From contig NZ_JAUZQF010000042.1 in assembly GCF_030718205.1 (NCBI RefSeq), positions 1 to 64,000 on the forward strand: 64,000 nt of DNA, given 5' to 3'. This document shows positions 35,199-44,763 of the stretch, piece by piece (the stretch's first letter is position 1; every line of letters starts with the position of its first letter). A program made the translations under genes and the position numbers. The notes under the pieces are model-generated. The model saw only the letters and a program-made list of their open reading frames with translations, made no database searches and was not told the origin of the DNA. The stretch is from Nonomuraea turcica (GTDB lineage Bacteria; Actinomycetota; Actinomycetes; Streptosporangiales; Streptosporangiaceae).

Positions 35199-36167
35199 AT
35201 GACCCGTACAATTTCCGACATGAGTTCTTTCCCGCGCTCCGTCGCGGTCGCCGCCACCGACGGGATGCTGCACTTCGAGCTGGCCCTGGCCGCCGAGGTC
35301 TTCGGCTCCGCCCCGGACGCCGTGCCAGGCCCCTGGTACGACGTCCGGGTGTGCGGCACCCACGCCGTCCGGGTCGGCCGGTTCCTGCTGGAGCCGGACT
35401 GCGGGCTCGACTGGCTGACGCACGCCGACACCGTGATCGTTCCCGCCCTGGCGGACGTCGACGAGGACCCGCCGGCCGACATGGTCGAGGCGGTGCGCGC
35501 GGCCCACGAGTCGGGCGCGCGGGTGGTCTCCCTGTGCACGGGCGCGTTCGTCCTCGCCGCCGCCGGCCTGCTGGACGGGCTGCGCGCGACCACACACTGG
35601 GCCCACACCGAGGAGCTGGCCGCGCGCTACCCCCGGGTGGAGGTCGACCCGGACGTGCTCTACGTCGACAACGGCCGCGTGCTCACCTCTGCGGGCAAGG
35701 CCGCGGCCATGGACCTGTGCCTGCATCTGGTCCGCCGCGACCACGGCTCGGCGATCGCCAACGTGGTCGCCCGCCGCCTCGTCGTGCCGCCCCACCGCGC
35801 CGGCGGCCAGGCCCAGTTCGTTTCCACACCGGTGCCCGCCCAGGACGGCCATCCCCTGGCCGAGCTGCTCACCTGGGTGATGCGGCGGCTGGACCAGCCG
35901 CTCACCGTGGAGGACCTGGCCCGCCAGGCGAACATGAGCTCGCGCCACCTGGCCCGCCACTTCCGCTCGGCAACCGGCACCACCCCGCTGCAGTGGCTGC
36001 TGACGCAGCGGATCCGCCGCGCGCAGGAGCTGCTGGAGACCACGGACGACAGCGTCGACACCATCGCCTCGGCGGCGGGCATGGGCACGGCGACGACACT
36101 GCGCCGCCACTTCCACCGCACGATCGGCGTACCGCCGGACGCCTACCGCCGCACGTTCCGGGCGTGA
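35199..36167 (+). CDS. GlxA-type AraC family regulator with DJ-1/PfpI domain
   Basis: A 322-residue protein. Residues about 12-190 form a DJ-1/PfpI-like domain (VVSLCTGAFVLAAAGLLDG, nucleophile-elbow Cys retained), and the C-terminal 100 residues are an AraC helix-turn-helix pair (VEDLARQANMSSRHLARHF and DTIASAAGMGTATTLRRHF). It is divergent from the first saccharopine-dehydrogenase-like gene and probably controls it. An ATG at 35220 is an alternative start. Confidence 0.88.
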   Translation: MTRTISDMSSFPRSVAVAATDGMLHFELALAAEVFGSAPDAVPGPWYDVRVCGTHAVRVGRFLLEPDCGLDWLTHADTVIVPALADVDEDPPADMVEAVRAAHESGARVVSLCTGAFVLAAAGLLDGLRATTHWAHTEELAARYPRVEVDPDVLYVDNGRVLTSAGKAAAMDLCLHLVRRDHGSAIANVVARRLVVPPHRAGGQAQFVSTPVPAQDGHPLAELLTWVMRRLDQPLTVEDLARQANMSSRHLARHFRSATGTTPLQWLLTQRIRRAQELLETTDDSVDTIASAAGMGTATTLRRHFHRTIGVPPDAYRRTFRA

Positions 36168-36218
36168 GGCTGCGGTCCTCGGCTGGCACATCGGGTGGAC
36201 TCACGGTATCGAGGAGTC

Positions 36219-36484
36219 ATGACGTACGAGCTTCGTCCCATCGGAGTCGTCGAGTCGCCGTTGGTGGATCGCGCGAGCGCTCCGAAGCAGGGGGTGGAAG
36301 GCGGTCCCGAGGCCCGCTGACCGGTGTCTTCAGTACCCGTTCCTCCGACCGGCCCAATCCCATCGGTCTGCACCGCGTTCGGGTGCTCGCGATCGACGGG
36401 CTTCGGGTGCGGGTAGCCGATCTCGAGGCCATCGACGGCACCCCGATCGTGGACGTGAAACCGGTCCTGGACGCAACGCGCTAG
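36219..36484 (+). pseudogene. TrmO/TsaA-like gene with internal deletion
   Basis: The first frame encodes MTYELRPIGVVESPLVDRASAPKQ.. and stops at 36320. A second frame directly continues as GPLTGVFSTRSSDRPNPIGLHRV..LEAIDGTPIVDVKP, the conserved C-terminal part of the TsaA/TrmO (tRNA m6t6A37 methyltransferase) family. About 45 codons between the two blocks are missing and the frame is shifted. GAGGAG precedes the ATG. It is a decayed gene. Confidence 0.8.
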
Positions 36485-36494
36485 CGGAAGGTCG

Positions 36495-37568
36495 TCATTC
36501 GACGATGAACTCGTCCACCAGCGGGTCGTCGCGCAGCGCGGCTACGGTGGCGTCGGGGTCGAGCGCCTCGGCCGCCAGGTGCACGCCGGGCGGCACGGAA
36601 CCGGCCAGCACCGCGCGGGTCGCCAGCGCCATCACCACCCCGCTCACCGCATAGGAGTCCACGGCCTTGAGCAGCACCCTCGCCGGGCCGGGCGGCGCAC
36701 CTGGATGCGGGCGGGCGGTGAACAACATGATGTAAAAGGCGCCGAAGTCGGCGTTGTCCTGCTGGGAGGCACGCACCACGGTGTCCGCGTGCGGTGCCAG
36801 GGCGGCGGGGAGGGTGTCGTCCGCATCGGCCCAGACGGCTGCGAGGGCCTCGGGCAGGCGGTTGGAGACGAACACGTTGTAGGAGCGCACCTCGTCGGCG
36901 CCGGTGTCCGCGGCCAGGGTCTGCGCCTCGGTGGTGAGGTACGGCCACGCGTGCACCGGCACGGGGAAGCCGGGCAACCGCACCTGGTGCAACGGCGTCA
37001 GCGTGTTGGGCACCACCCGGCCGTCCCGCCAGGCCGCCATCGGCACCCCGAACTTCGGCCCGCGGGTCAGCAGCGCGTCCACCGCGGACAGAGGAGTGAA
37101 GACGGCCGCGCCGCCCACGTACACGTCGAGGCGGCGCAACGGCCGTCCCTTGGCCAGGAGCCGGGGCAGCAGGCCGGAAAGCCCGGGCATGACGCCGGCG
37201 GAGAACACCGCGGTCCTGCCGGTGGTCACGTCGCGGCTGGTGAGCGCGTCCTTGGCGGCCAGTTCGCCGCCGATGTCCACATAGTCGGCGCCGGCTGCGA
37301 AGGCGGCGCGGGCCACGGTGTCCAGGATCTGGTACGTGGGTCCGGCGCAGTTGACCACGATCCGGCACCCGTCGCAGAAGGCGGCCAACTCGGCGGGGTC
37401 GTTCAGATCCACCCGGACCGCGTGCGCGGGAGCGGTGAGCGAGCCCGCGAGGTCGGCGGCGCCCGTCAGGTTCCTGCCGCCCACGCGGAGCGGACCGAGA
37501 CCGTAGGCCGCGATGCGCTGCGCGGCGGTGCGGCCGACCGCGCCGGTGGCGCCCAGCAGCCCGATCAC
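36495..37568 (-). CDS. Saccharopine dehydrogenase-like reductase of the metallophore locus
   Basis: A 357-residue NAD(P)-binding protein: Rossmann start GLLGATGAVGRTAAQRIAAYG, then VNCAGPTYQILDTVARAAFAAGADYVDIGGE. Its GTG overlaps the stop of the PCP-Cy-PCP gene (GTGA), so it belongs to that operon. It could reduce a thiazoline to a thiazolidine, the job of the unrelated YbtU/PchG thiazolinyl imide reductases, none of which is visible here; this is inference. It also could oxidise or reduce another intermediate. Confidence 0.8.
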   Translation of the reverse strand: MIGLLGATGAVGRTAAQRIAAYGLGPLRVGGRNLTGAADLAGSLTAPAHAVRVDLNDPAELAAFCDGCRIVVNCAGPTYQILDTVARAAFAAGADYVDIGGELAAKDALTSRDVTTGRTAVFSAGVMPGLSGLLPRLLAKGRPLRRLDVYVGGAAVFTPLSAVDALLTRGPKFGVPMAAWRDGRVVPNTLTPLHQVRLPGFPVPVHAWPYLTTEAQTLAADTGADEVRSYNVFVSNRLPEALAAVWADADDTLPAALAPHADTVVRASQQDNADFGAFYIMLFTARPHPGAPPGPARVLLKAVDSYAVSGVVMALATRAVLAGSVPPGVHLAAEALDPDATVAALRDDPLVDEFIVE

Positions 37569-39511
37569 CGCTGGTCACCGAGGCGGGAGCGGACGGCGAG
37601 CGCCACCCCGGCCACCGTCGAGTCGGCCAGGAACTCGCGCACCGGCACGGACGTGCCGACCTCCTTGGCGAGTCGCACGACCGCCCGTACCGCAAGAAGG
37701 GAGTCCCCGCCCAGGCCGAAGAAGTCGGCGGCGCGGTCGAGCACGGGCACCTCCAGGAGTTCCTCGAAGACGTCGGCGACCGCCTGCTCGAGATCGTCGG
37801 CCGGCGGCCCTTCCCGGTGGCGGACGACCGGCTCGGGCAGCAGCCCGAGCCGCAGGCCGCCATCGTCTGAGCCCGGATCGGTGGCCTCGGGCAGACCGGG
37901 CACCCGATCCCAGCCGGTGCCGTCGGCGAGGCCGTCGACCAGGGCCACGAACTCGGCGAACGCCGCCGCCACCTGATCGTTCTCGAACAGTTCGTCCACC
38001 AGTGAGAAGACCGCCACCATCTCCGGCCCCAGCTCGAAGCAGCGGACCTCGAGCGCGACCTGTGGGGTGCGCAACTGGTGGAAGTAGTCGGAGGCGACCA
38101 CCCGGCCGAGCGGCCCGGCGTCCTGCGGCGGCCCGCCGCCCATGGCCGCGTCCACCCCGAGCACGCTCTGGAACACGACCGGCCCGACGGGCCGCCAGCT
38201 GCCACGGCGGCGGGCCAGCTCGCGCCCGACCTCCACGCCGGTGATCAGGTTGTGCGCGGCGTGCTCACCGGATGCCGCCTGCGCGGCGGTGGCGAGCTCG
38301 GCGAACGTGGCGCGCGGATCGAGGTCGAGGGGGAGCAGCATGGTCGCGGCGAACGCCCCCACGACCCGCTGCACGTCGGGATGCAGCGGCAGCCGGTTGA
38401 GCTGCAGCGAGTTCAGCAACATCCGGCGATGCCCGGCCCATCGCGCCAGCACCACGCCGAAGGCGGTCAGCATGGCGGTCGACGGGGTCACGCCTCGGCT
38501 GGTGCACTGCTGCCGCAGCGCCGCCCAGCTCTCGGCGCTCCAGCGATGCTCCCGGTTGCCCATGGTGACCGGGCGCACCTCCTGGGGGTCGGCGGCCAGC
38601 GGCAACGCCGGCGGCCCCGGCAGCGCGTCGAGCCGGGACCACCACCAGTCCCGGTCGGCCTGCCAGGCCTCGGTCGCGGGCAGGTCCGCGAGCGAGGTGA
38701 CGTAGTCGCCGAAGTGGATCTCCAAGGGTGGCAGGGCGGCGTTCCAGTCGGCCACGAAAGTGAGGAGGTCGCGGCTGAGCACGCTGGAGGACCACCCGTC
38801 GAAGACGAGCAGGCTCAGGCCCTGGTGAAGCCGGCCCTCACCGCCCGGCAAGAGGGTGAGGCGAAGGTCCAGACCGGGACCGCTGGTGGGGTCAGGGCCG
38901 CGGGTGCTCATCTCCTGGCGTACGTCCCGGAGGACCGCCGCGATCTCCTCGGCCCCGGCCTCGCGCAGGTCGTATACGCGGACCTGGGGCACCGCCCCCG
39001 GCGCGGCCATCGGCAAGACGTGCTGGCGGCCGTCGGAGGTCACGCGGGCCCGCAGCGTGGGCTGGTGCACGGCGAGCCGTTCCAGCGCGTCCGCCAGAGC
39101 GTCGGCGGCCTCGTCGCCGTCGACGTCGGTCAGCGCGTAGTCGAGGTAGTAGTGGGCGGAGTCGTAGGACAGCTCCCACCCGTCCTGCTGCCCGACGAAG
39201 TAGCCCTGTTGGAGGGGGAGCAGGGGGAATTCGGCGTGGGGGTCGGGGCGCGCCGTGACGGTGATCGGCAGGGCGCGCGGCGTCGGCTCGCCGGAGGCGC
39301 GCCGCCGTACGAGCTCGGCCAGTTCGCCCAGCGTGGTCTCGACCCGCACGTCCGACAGGGCGAGCGTGACGCCGAGCCGTTTGCGGACCAGCGCCGACAT
39401 GCGGACCGCGAGCACCGAGTCGCCGCCCAGGCGCAGGAAGCCGACATCGTGCGGGATCTCGTCGGGCGGCAGGCCGAGCAGCTCCGACCAGATCTCGGCC
39501 AGTTCCTTCAT
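37565..39511 (-). CDS. Stand-alone NRPS protein PCP-Cy-PCP
   Basis: A 648-residue protein of three domains and no adenylation domain. The N-terminal PCP has its phosphopantetheine Ser at S32 (LGGDSV), a heterocyclisation/condensation domain spans about 94-510, and a C-terminal PCP (FFGLGGDSLLAV) ends the protein. In HMWP2, Cy2-PCP2 is fused to the rest; here it is separate and carries an additional leading PCP. The usual Cy motif DxxxxDxxS reads SLLVFDGWS, with Ser233 in place of the first Asp. GGGAG five bases upstream supports ATG 39511 over 39523. Cysteine must be loaded in trans by the adenylation domain of the 40768-44763 protein. Confidence 0.88.
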   Translation of the reverse strand: MKELAEIWSELLGLPPDEIPHDVGFLRLGGDSVLAVRMSALVRKRLGVTLALSDVRVETTLGELAELVRRRASGEPTPRALPITVTARPDPHAEFPLLPLQQGYFVGQQDGWELSYDSAHYYLDYALTDVDGDEAADALADALERLAVHQPTLRARVTSDGRQHVLPMAAPGAVPQVRVYDLREAGAEEIAAVLRDVRQEMSTRGPDPTSGPGLDLRLTLLPGGEGRLHQGLSLLVFDGWSSSVLSRDLLTFVADWNAALPPLEIHFGDYVTSLADLPATEAWQADRDWWWSRLDALPGPPALPLAADPQEVRPVTMGNREHRWSAESWAALRQQCTSRGVTPSTAMLTAFGVVLARWAGHRRMLLNSLQLNRLPLHPDVQRVVGAFAATMLLPLDLDPRATFAELATAAQAASGEHAAHNLITGVEVGRELARRRGSWRPVGPVVFQSVLGVDAAMGGGPPQDAGPLGRVVASDYFHQLRTPQVALEVRCFELGPEMVAVFSLVDELFENDQVAAAFAEFVALVDGLADGTGWDRVPGLPEATDPGSDDGGLRLGLLPEPVVRHREGPPADDLEQAVADVFEELLEVPVLDRAADFFGLGGDSLLAVRAVVRLAKEVGTSVPVREFLADSTVAGVALAVRSRLGDQR

Positions 39512-39533
39512 GGGCACTCCCATCGTCAGGTGA

Positions 39534-40652
39534 TCAGCGGGTGGCGACGAACAGGCGCTGCGACAGCGCGGCCAGTGGGTCCCCGTGGCGGGGCAGGTCC
39601 GCCTCGACGCGCAGCCCGGCGGCTTCGAGCGCGCACAGCCATTCCTCACGGCTCAGGTACGTGCGCGTGGTGCCGGCGCGGCCGTCGAGCCGGCGCGGCG
39701 GGCCGTCCTCCGTGGACAGGGCGAACGGCATCGAGGTGAGCGACTGGGGGTGTTCGCGGACGGTCTCGATGAGCAGCACCCGCCCGCCGGGGGCGAGCAG
39801 CGCGGCGACCTGGTCGAGCAGGCGGCCGACGTGCGGTGCGTTGTGCGCCATGGTGGCCGCGACGACCAGGTCCAGCTCTTTCGGCTGGTGCGGCAGGTCG
39901 CGGGCGATGTCGAGCAGCGCGTACCGCAGGAAGCCGAAGTCGAAGCGGCGTCGCGCGGTGTCGAGGAAGAACGGCGACAGATCGGTGAAGAGGTAGAACT
40001 CGACGGGCCGGGCGGCCAGGACGGGCAGCAGGTCGGCGGTGGTGGCGCCGATGCCCGCGCCCAGCTCGAGGATCCGCAGCGGGCGGGTGGCGCGTTCGGC
40101 CTGGTCCCTGAGCACCTCGGCCGCGGCGGCGTTGAGGTAGCGGTTGATCAGGTTGTCGCGGTAGACGGCCTCGGCGGTGGCGGGCTCGCCGTCGGGATAG
40201 AGCAGCGCCTGCACGCCGATCTCGTCGCGGAGCAGGGCGGGCAGCAGCCGCAGCGAGCGCAGCATCAGCTGGGCCAGTTCGGCGGGGTAGCCGAGCGCCA
40301 CCCGCGCGGCCTCCATGCGGGTGCGGGCGGCGGCCAGCTCCGCGCGCCGGGGACCGTGCAGGTCCTGGTAGTGGCCGTCGGCGTCCCGGCTCGCCAGGCC
40401 GGCCGCGCGGAGGGCGTCGAGCCAGTGACCGGCGATCCAGCGGTGCCGCCGGGCGGCGCCGAGGTCGTCCGCGACCGCGCCGGGCTCGTGTGCCGCGCCG
40501 TCACGCAGCCGGGTGCGCCGGTGCAGGTCGGCCGCGATGCCCAGGAGGATCAGGCGGTCCAGGTCGTGGACGGCTTCCGCCGCGCCGCCGGTGTCGGATC
40601 TGGCGATCGTGGCGTGGCCGGCGCGGTCCGCACGGTCGTTCAGAGGCGACAT
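39534..40652 (-). CDS. Trans-acting SAM methyltransferase of the metallophore locus
   Basis: A 372-residue protein with a winged-helix-like N-terminal half (RHRWIAGHWLDALRAAGL) and a class I methyltransferase domain with motif I LELGAGIGATTADLLPVL and FTDLSPFFLDTARRRF. It closely resembles the second half of the double methyltransferase at 56142-58604 and the embedded MT domains of HMWP1. It leads the minus-strand operon, followed by PCP-Cy-PCP (about 22 bp) and the reductase. It probably C- or N-methylates a carrier-bound intermediate. Confidence 0.82.
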   Translation of the reverse strand: MSPLNDRADRAGHATIARSDTGGAAEAVHDLDRLILLGIAADLHRRTRLRDGAAHEPGAVADDLGAARRHRWIAGHWLDALRAAGLASRDADGHYQDLHGPRRAELAAARTRMEAARVALGYPAELAQLMLRSLRLLPALLRDEIGVQALLYPDGEPATAEAVYRDNLINRYLNAAAAEVLRDQAERATRPLRILELGAGIGATTADLLPVLAARPVEFYLFTDLSPFFLDTARRRFDFGFLRYALLDIARDLPHQPKELDLVVAATMAHNAPHVGRLLDQVAALLAPGGRVLLIETVREHPQSLTSMPFALSTEDGPPRRLDGRAGTTRTYLSREEWLCALEAAGLRVEADLPRHGDPLAALSQRLFVATR

Positions 40653-40674
40653 AGGGCGAGATCGTACGAAATAA

Positions 40675-40689
40675 CGGTAATCATTTTCA
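40675..40689. promoter_or_regulatory. Zur-box-like palindrome in the divergent metallophore promoter
   Basis: CGGTAATCATTTTCA matches 11 of 15 positions of the actinobacterial Zur consensus (about TGAAAATGATTTTCA). It lies 23 bp before the methyltransferase start and about 80 bp before the NRPS start, in the only A/T-rich gap between the two operons. Confidence 0.6.
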
Positions 40690-40722
40690 AGATCTGGACA
40701 AAGTGGCAAAGTTGTGTAGCAA

Positions 40723-40737
40723 TGAAAACCGTTTCCA
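40723..40737. promoter_or_regulatory. Second Zur-box-like palindrome before the NRPS gene
   Basis: TGAAAACCGTTTCCA also matches 11 of 15 positions of the Zur consensus and is itself nearly palindromic. It ends 30 bp before the NRPS start. Two sites would allow independent control of the two directions. Confidence 0.5.
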
Positions 40738-40767
40738 TTGTGCCGTCTCCGTGGAAGGGGTTCTCCC

Positions 40768-43700
40768 TTGGGTTCCGCCGCCGTCGAAGAAGTGCTCGCC
40801 TGCCTGGCCGACGTACTGGAACTCCGGCCCTCGGACCTGGACCCCGACGCCCCGCTCACCTCCTTGGGGCTGGAGTCCTTCACCGCTGTGCGCCTGCGGC
40901 GGCGCCTGCTGGAGGAGTCCGGACTCGACCTGCCGCTGACGGCCTTCCTCGGGGACGCGACCGCGCGCACGATCGCCGCCGGGACCGTGCCGGAGGAGTC
41001 CGCGCAGGTGGGCGAGCCGTTCCCGCTGACTCCCATCCAGACCGCCTACCTGGTCGGCCGGGACCCGGCGTTCCCCCTGGGTGGAGTGGCCACCTTCTAC
41101 TACTTCGAGTACGACCGCGTGCCGCAGGAAGCACCCGAGGCCGACCTCGATCGGCTGGAGAGCGCCTGGAACAGGTTGGTCCGGCGGCACCCGATGCTGC
41201 GCATGGTCGTGGACGTCGACGCCCGGCAGCGGGTGCTCGACCAGGTGCCCGACTACGCCATCGCCCGTGCCGACCTGCGTGCCGAGACACCGGAACGCGT
41301 CGAGCAGGCGCTGGACGCCCTCCGCCATGAATGCTCACACCAGGTGCTTCCCTCCGACCGGTGGCCGCTGTTCGACCTGCGTGCGGCGTTGCTGCCGGAC
41401 GGGCGCACCCGGCTGTTCGCCGGCGTGGACGTGCTCGCGCTGGATCTCATGAGCTGGATGCGCCTGATGCGGGAGTGGGGGCAGATCGTGGCCGACCCCG
41501 CCCTGGAACTCCCCGCGCCGCCGCTCGGCTTCGCCGATCTCGTACGGCGCCGGCTGGAGGACCCGGCCGCGCAGCGGCGGCGCGAGCTGGACGCCGCCTA
41601 CTGGGCCCGGCGGGCTCCGGCGCTGCCGGACGGACCCGCTCTGCCCTGGACGCGCGGTCCGGCGGACTTCCGCGGCCACCGCATCACCCGGCACGCCGCC
41701 GAGCTGTCCGCCGAGGACTGGGCGCAGCTGCGCAAGCAGGGCGCGGCACACGGGCTGAGTCCCACAGGCCTGCTGCTGGCGGCCTTCGGCCTGGTGCTGC
41801 AGCGCTGGGGCGCGCGCGAGCCCTTCTGCCTCAACACCACCCTCTTCGACCGCGACGACCTCGCCCTCGGCGACGACACTCCAGGTCTGGACAGTGTCGT
41901 CGGCGACTTCACCAGCACCGTCCTCGTGGAGATCCCCACGACCGACCCCGGACGCTGGTACGGCTTCGCCGGCTACGCCGCCGCCGTCAACCGGCAGTTC
42001 TGGACCGACCTCGACCACCGGGCCGTCTCCGGGATGGAGGCACTGCGTACAGCGATCGAGTCGGGGGAGCGCCCGCGGGTGACCGACCCGGCCACCGGCC
42101 TGCCCGTCCCCACGCACACCGTGGTCTTCACCAGCGGAGTCGGCCTGGCGGGGCCGGGCGAGCCGCCCGCCGCCTGGCTCGGCACGGAGGTCTTCGGCGT
42201 TTCGCAGACGCCGCAGGTGATGCTGGATCACATCGTCTGGGACGAGGACGGCAGGCTCCGCATCGCGTGGGACGCCGTGGACGGGGCGCTGCCGGCCGGG
42301 TTCGTCGACGGGATGCTGGCCTCGCACGTCGGCTTGCTACGGCGGCTGGCCACCGAGCCGGAGCTGTGGACCGACCCCGCGCTCGGCTGGGATCCGTCGT
42401 TCCTGGCCGACCAGGACGTGCCGGGCGGGGTGTTCGACGGGGCCGGTCCACTCCTGGACGACCCGCTGCGCGCCGCCGCCGAGCGGCGCCCGTCCGCGCC
42501 CGCCCTGCTCGACCTGACCCGCGAGGTGTCGGCGCGGGAGCTCGCCGAGCGGGCCGCCCGCACCGGACGCGCACTGGCCGCGCTCGGGGCCGGGCCCGGC
42601 GACCTGGTGGCGGTGGCGGTGGACAAGGGCGTCGCGCAGGTCACCGCGCTGCTTGGGGTGCTGGCCAGCGGGGCGGGGTACGTGCCGGTCGAACCCTCCT
42701 GGCCCGCCAGCCGGGTGGCCGCGCTGAGCGAGCAGGCGTCGATCCGGATGGCGCTGCTGGCGGCGGAGGCCGACGACGCCGCATGGCCGGAGCAGGTCAC
42801 CGTTCACCGGCTGGACGACGATGGCGTCCTTCAGCATCCTGACGAGGCCGAGTCGCGGCGGCCCGCGCCGGACGACCTCGCCTACGTGATCTTCACGTCG
42901 GGCTCGACCGGGCGGCCCAAGGGCGTGGCCATCGAGCACCGCGCGGCCCGTACCACTCTCGACGACCTCGCCGAGCGTTTCCCCCTCGGCCCCGGCGACC
43001 GGGTGCTCGCCTTGTCGGCGTTCAGCTTCGACCTGTCGGTCTACGACATCTTCTCGGTCCTCGGCTCCGGCGGCGCCGTCGTGCTGCCCGATGCCGGTCG
43101 CCAGCGCGACCCCGGTCACTGGCTGGAGCTGATGGCCCGCCACCGCGTCACCGTGTGGAACACCGCTCCCGCTCTGCTGGAGATGCTGGTGGAATACGCC
43201 GAGCTGGAGCCGGAGGCGGTACGCGGGGCGCTGTCCACGCTGCGGCTGGTGTTCCTGTCGGCCGACTGGATCCCGGTGACCCTGCCCGACCGGCTGCGGG
43301 CGCTGGCCCCGCACGCCGAGGTGGTCAGCCTGGGCGGCGCCACCGAGGCGTCCATCTGGTCGATCTGCCACCCCATCGGCGAGGTCGACCCGTCCTGGCC
43401 CAGCATCCCGTACGGCAGGGCGCTCCGCGGTCAGTCCTTCCACATCCTCGACGAACACGGCCGGCCGTGCCCGGTCGGCGAGCCCGGCGAGCTGCACATC
43501 GGCGGGGACGGTCTGGCCCGCGGCTACGTCGGGGACCCGGGGCAGACGGCCGAGCGTTTCATCACGCACCCAATCCTGCGCCGCCGCCTCTACCGCACGG
43601 GCGACCTCGGACGCTGGCGGTATGACGGGACGATCGAGTTCCTCGGCCGGCTGGACCGGCAGGTCAAGATCCGCGGCCACCGGATCGAGCTCGGCGAGAT

Positions 43701-44763
43701 CGAGGCCACCCTTGACCGGCTGCCGTCCGTGCGGCAGGCGGTGGCCCGCGCGGTGCCCGGGCCCGACGACCGCCCCCGGCTGGTCTGCTACGTGGTCCCC
43801 GCCGATCCTGCCGCGCCGCCCTCGGACGATGAGCTGATCGAGACCTTGCGGGCGAACCTGCCCGGGTTCATGGTGCCCAACCGCTTCCTGACCATGGACG
43901 CGCTGCCGATCACGGACAACGGCAAGATCGACTACAAGGCGCTCGCGAACCCCTACCAGCGGTCGGACGCTCCGGACGAAGCCTCCCAGGCCGACCGCCA
44001 CTCGGAGACGCTGCCCTCGGAGACGCTGCCCTCCAAGACGTTCTCCGCGCGGACGGCCGCTGCCGAAGAGGACGCACCACGTGCGGGGGCGATCACGGCG
44101 ACGGTGACGCGCGGGCTGCGTCTCAGCCTCACCGTGTCGCCCGACGGGGTGATGGAGCTCGTCGTGGAGGGCAGCGCCGAGGGCGACGGGCTCCCCAGGC
44201 TCGTCGCCTCCTCGCAGCCAGGCACCACCGCCCTGCCGCACCCGGCCGGGACGGCCGCCGGGCCGCACTCCGCCACGTCCGCCGCCGGGCCCTCCGCCTT
44301 GCCGCAGTCCGCTGTGCCCGCCGGGCCGCTCTCGGTCACGGCCGCCACCAGGGTGCCCCCCGCCACGGCCGCTGCCTCGCCCCATCAGGAGCCGCCGCCG
44401 CTCGCCGCTCCTGCCGCGGGGGCGGATCCGCAGGTGGAGCGGGTCGTTGCCCGGGTGTTCAGTGAGCTGCTCAAGACGCCGGTCGATGTCACCACGCCCT
44501 TCTTCCGGCTCGGCGCGTCGTCCCTGACCATGGTGCTCGCCCACCGCACGCTGCGAGCCGAGCTGGACGAAGGGCTGACGGTGGTGGACATGTTCGCCCG
44601 GCCGACGGTCCGGGAGCTGGCCACGTTCATCACCGCCAGAAGGGAGGCGTCCGGCGCCAGGCCGGCACCACCCCTGGACGGCGCAGCGGAGCCGGAACCC
44701 GCGTCCGGGCGGGCCGCCGCTCGCCGGGCCGCCCGGGCGCGTGCCGCGGAGCTGGCCGGATGA
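40768..44763 (+). CDS. NRPS: carrier-Cy-A(Cys)-PCP, HMWP2-like first half
   Basis: A 1331-residue synthetase. An N-terminal aryl/peptidyl carrier has Ser37 in LGLESF; a cyclisation domain (about 84-520) has an intact motif DVLALDLMS (220-228); an adenylation domain (about 575-1065) has YVIFTSGSTGRPKG; a PCP near residue 1251 reads LGASSL. My reading of the adenylation pocket is D-L-Y-N-F-S-L-I-W-K, almost the cysteine code of yersiniabactin/pyochelin systems. The methyltransferase inserted in the HMWP2 A domain is absent; an Ala/Pro-rich linker of about 150 residues lies before the PCP. The TTG at 40768 is chosen for GGAAGGGG seven bases upstream. The stop overlaps the next gene (ATGA). Confidence 0.93.
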   Translation: MGSAAVEEVLACLADVLELRPSDLDPDAPLTSLGLESFTAVRLRRRLLEESGLDLPLTAFLGDATARTIAAGTVPEESAQVGEPFPLTPIQTAYLVGRDPAFPLGGVATFYYFEYDRVPQEAPEADLDRLESAWNRLVRRHPMLRMVVDVDARQRVLDQVPDYAIARADLRAETPERVEQALDALRHECSHQVLPSDRWPLFDLRAALLPDGRTRLFAGVDVLALDLMSWMRLMREWGQIVADPALELPAPPLGFADLVRRRLEDPAAQRRRELDAAYWARRAPALPDGPALPWTRGPADFRGHRITRHAAELSAEDWAQLRKQGAAHGLSPTGLLLAAFGLVLQRWGAREPFCLNTTLFDRDDLALGDDTPGLDSVVGDFTSTVLVEIPTTDPGRWYGFAGYAAAVNRQFWTDLDHRAVSGMEALRTAIESGERPRVTDPATGLPVPTHTVVFTSGVGLAGPGEPPAAWLGTEVFGVSQTPQVMLDHIVWDEDGRLRIAWDAVDGALPAGFVDGMLASHVGLLRRLATEPELWTDPALGWDPSFLADQDVPGGVFDGAGPLLDDPLRAAAERRPSAPALLDLTREVSARELAERAARTGRALAALGAGPGDLVAVAVDKGVAQVTALLGVLASGAGYVPVEPSWPASRVAALSEQASIRMALLAAEADDAAWPEQVTVHRLDDDGVLQHPDEAESRRPAPDDLAYVIFTSGSTGRPKGVAIEHRAARTTLDDLAERFPLGPGDRVLALSAFSFDLSVYDIFSVLGSGGAVVLPDAGRQRDPGHWLELMARHRVTVWNTAPALLEMLVEYAELEPEAVRGALSTLRLVFLSADWIPVTLPDRLRALAPHAEVVSLGGATEASIWSICHPIGEVDPSWPSIPYGRALRGQSFHILDEHGRPCPVGEPGELHIGGDGLARGYVGDPGQTAERFITHPILRRRLYRTGDLGRWRYDGTIEFLGRLDRQVKIRGHRIELGEIEATLDRLPSVRQAVARAVPGPDDRPRLVCYVVPADPAAPPSDDELIETLRANLPGFMVPNRFLTMDALPITDNGKIDYKALANPYQRSDAPDEASQADRHSETLPSETLPSKTFSARTAAAEEDAPRAGAITATVTRGLRLSLTVSPDGVMELVVEGSAEGDGLPRLVASSQPGTTALPHPAGTAAGPHSATSAAGPSALPQSAVPAGPLSVTAATRVPPATAAASPHQEPPPLAAPAAGADPQVERVVARVFSELLKTPVDVTTPFFRLGASSLTMVLAHRTLRAELDEGLTVVDMFARPTVRELATFITARREASGARPAPPLDGAAEPEPASGRAAARRAARARAAELAG

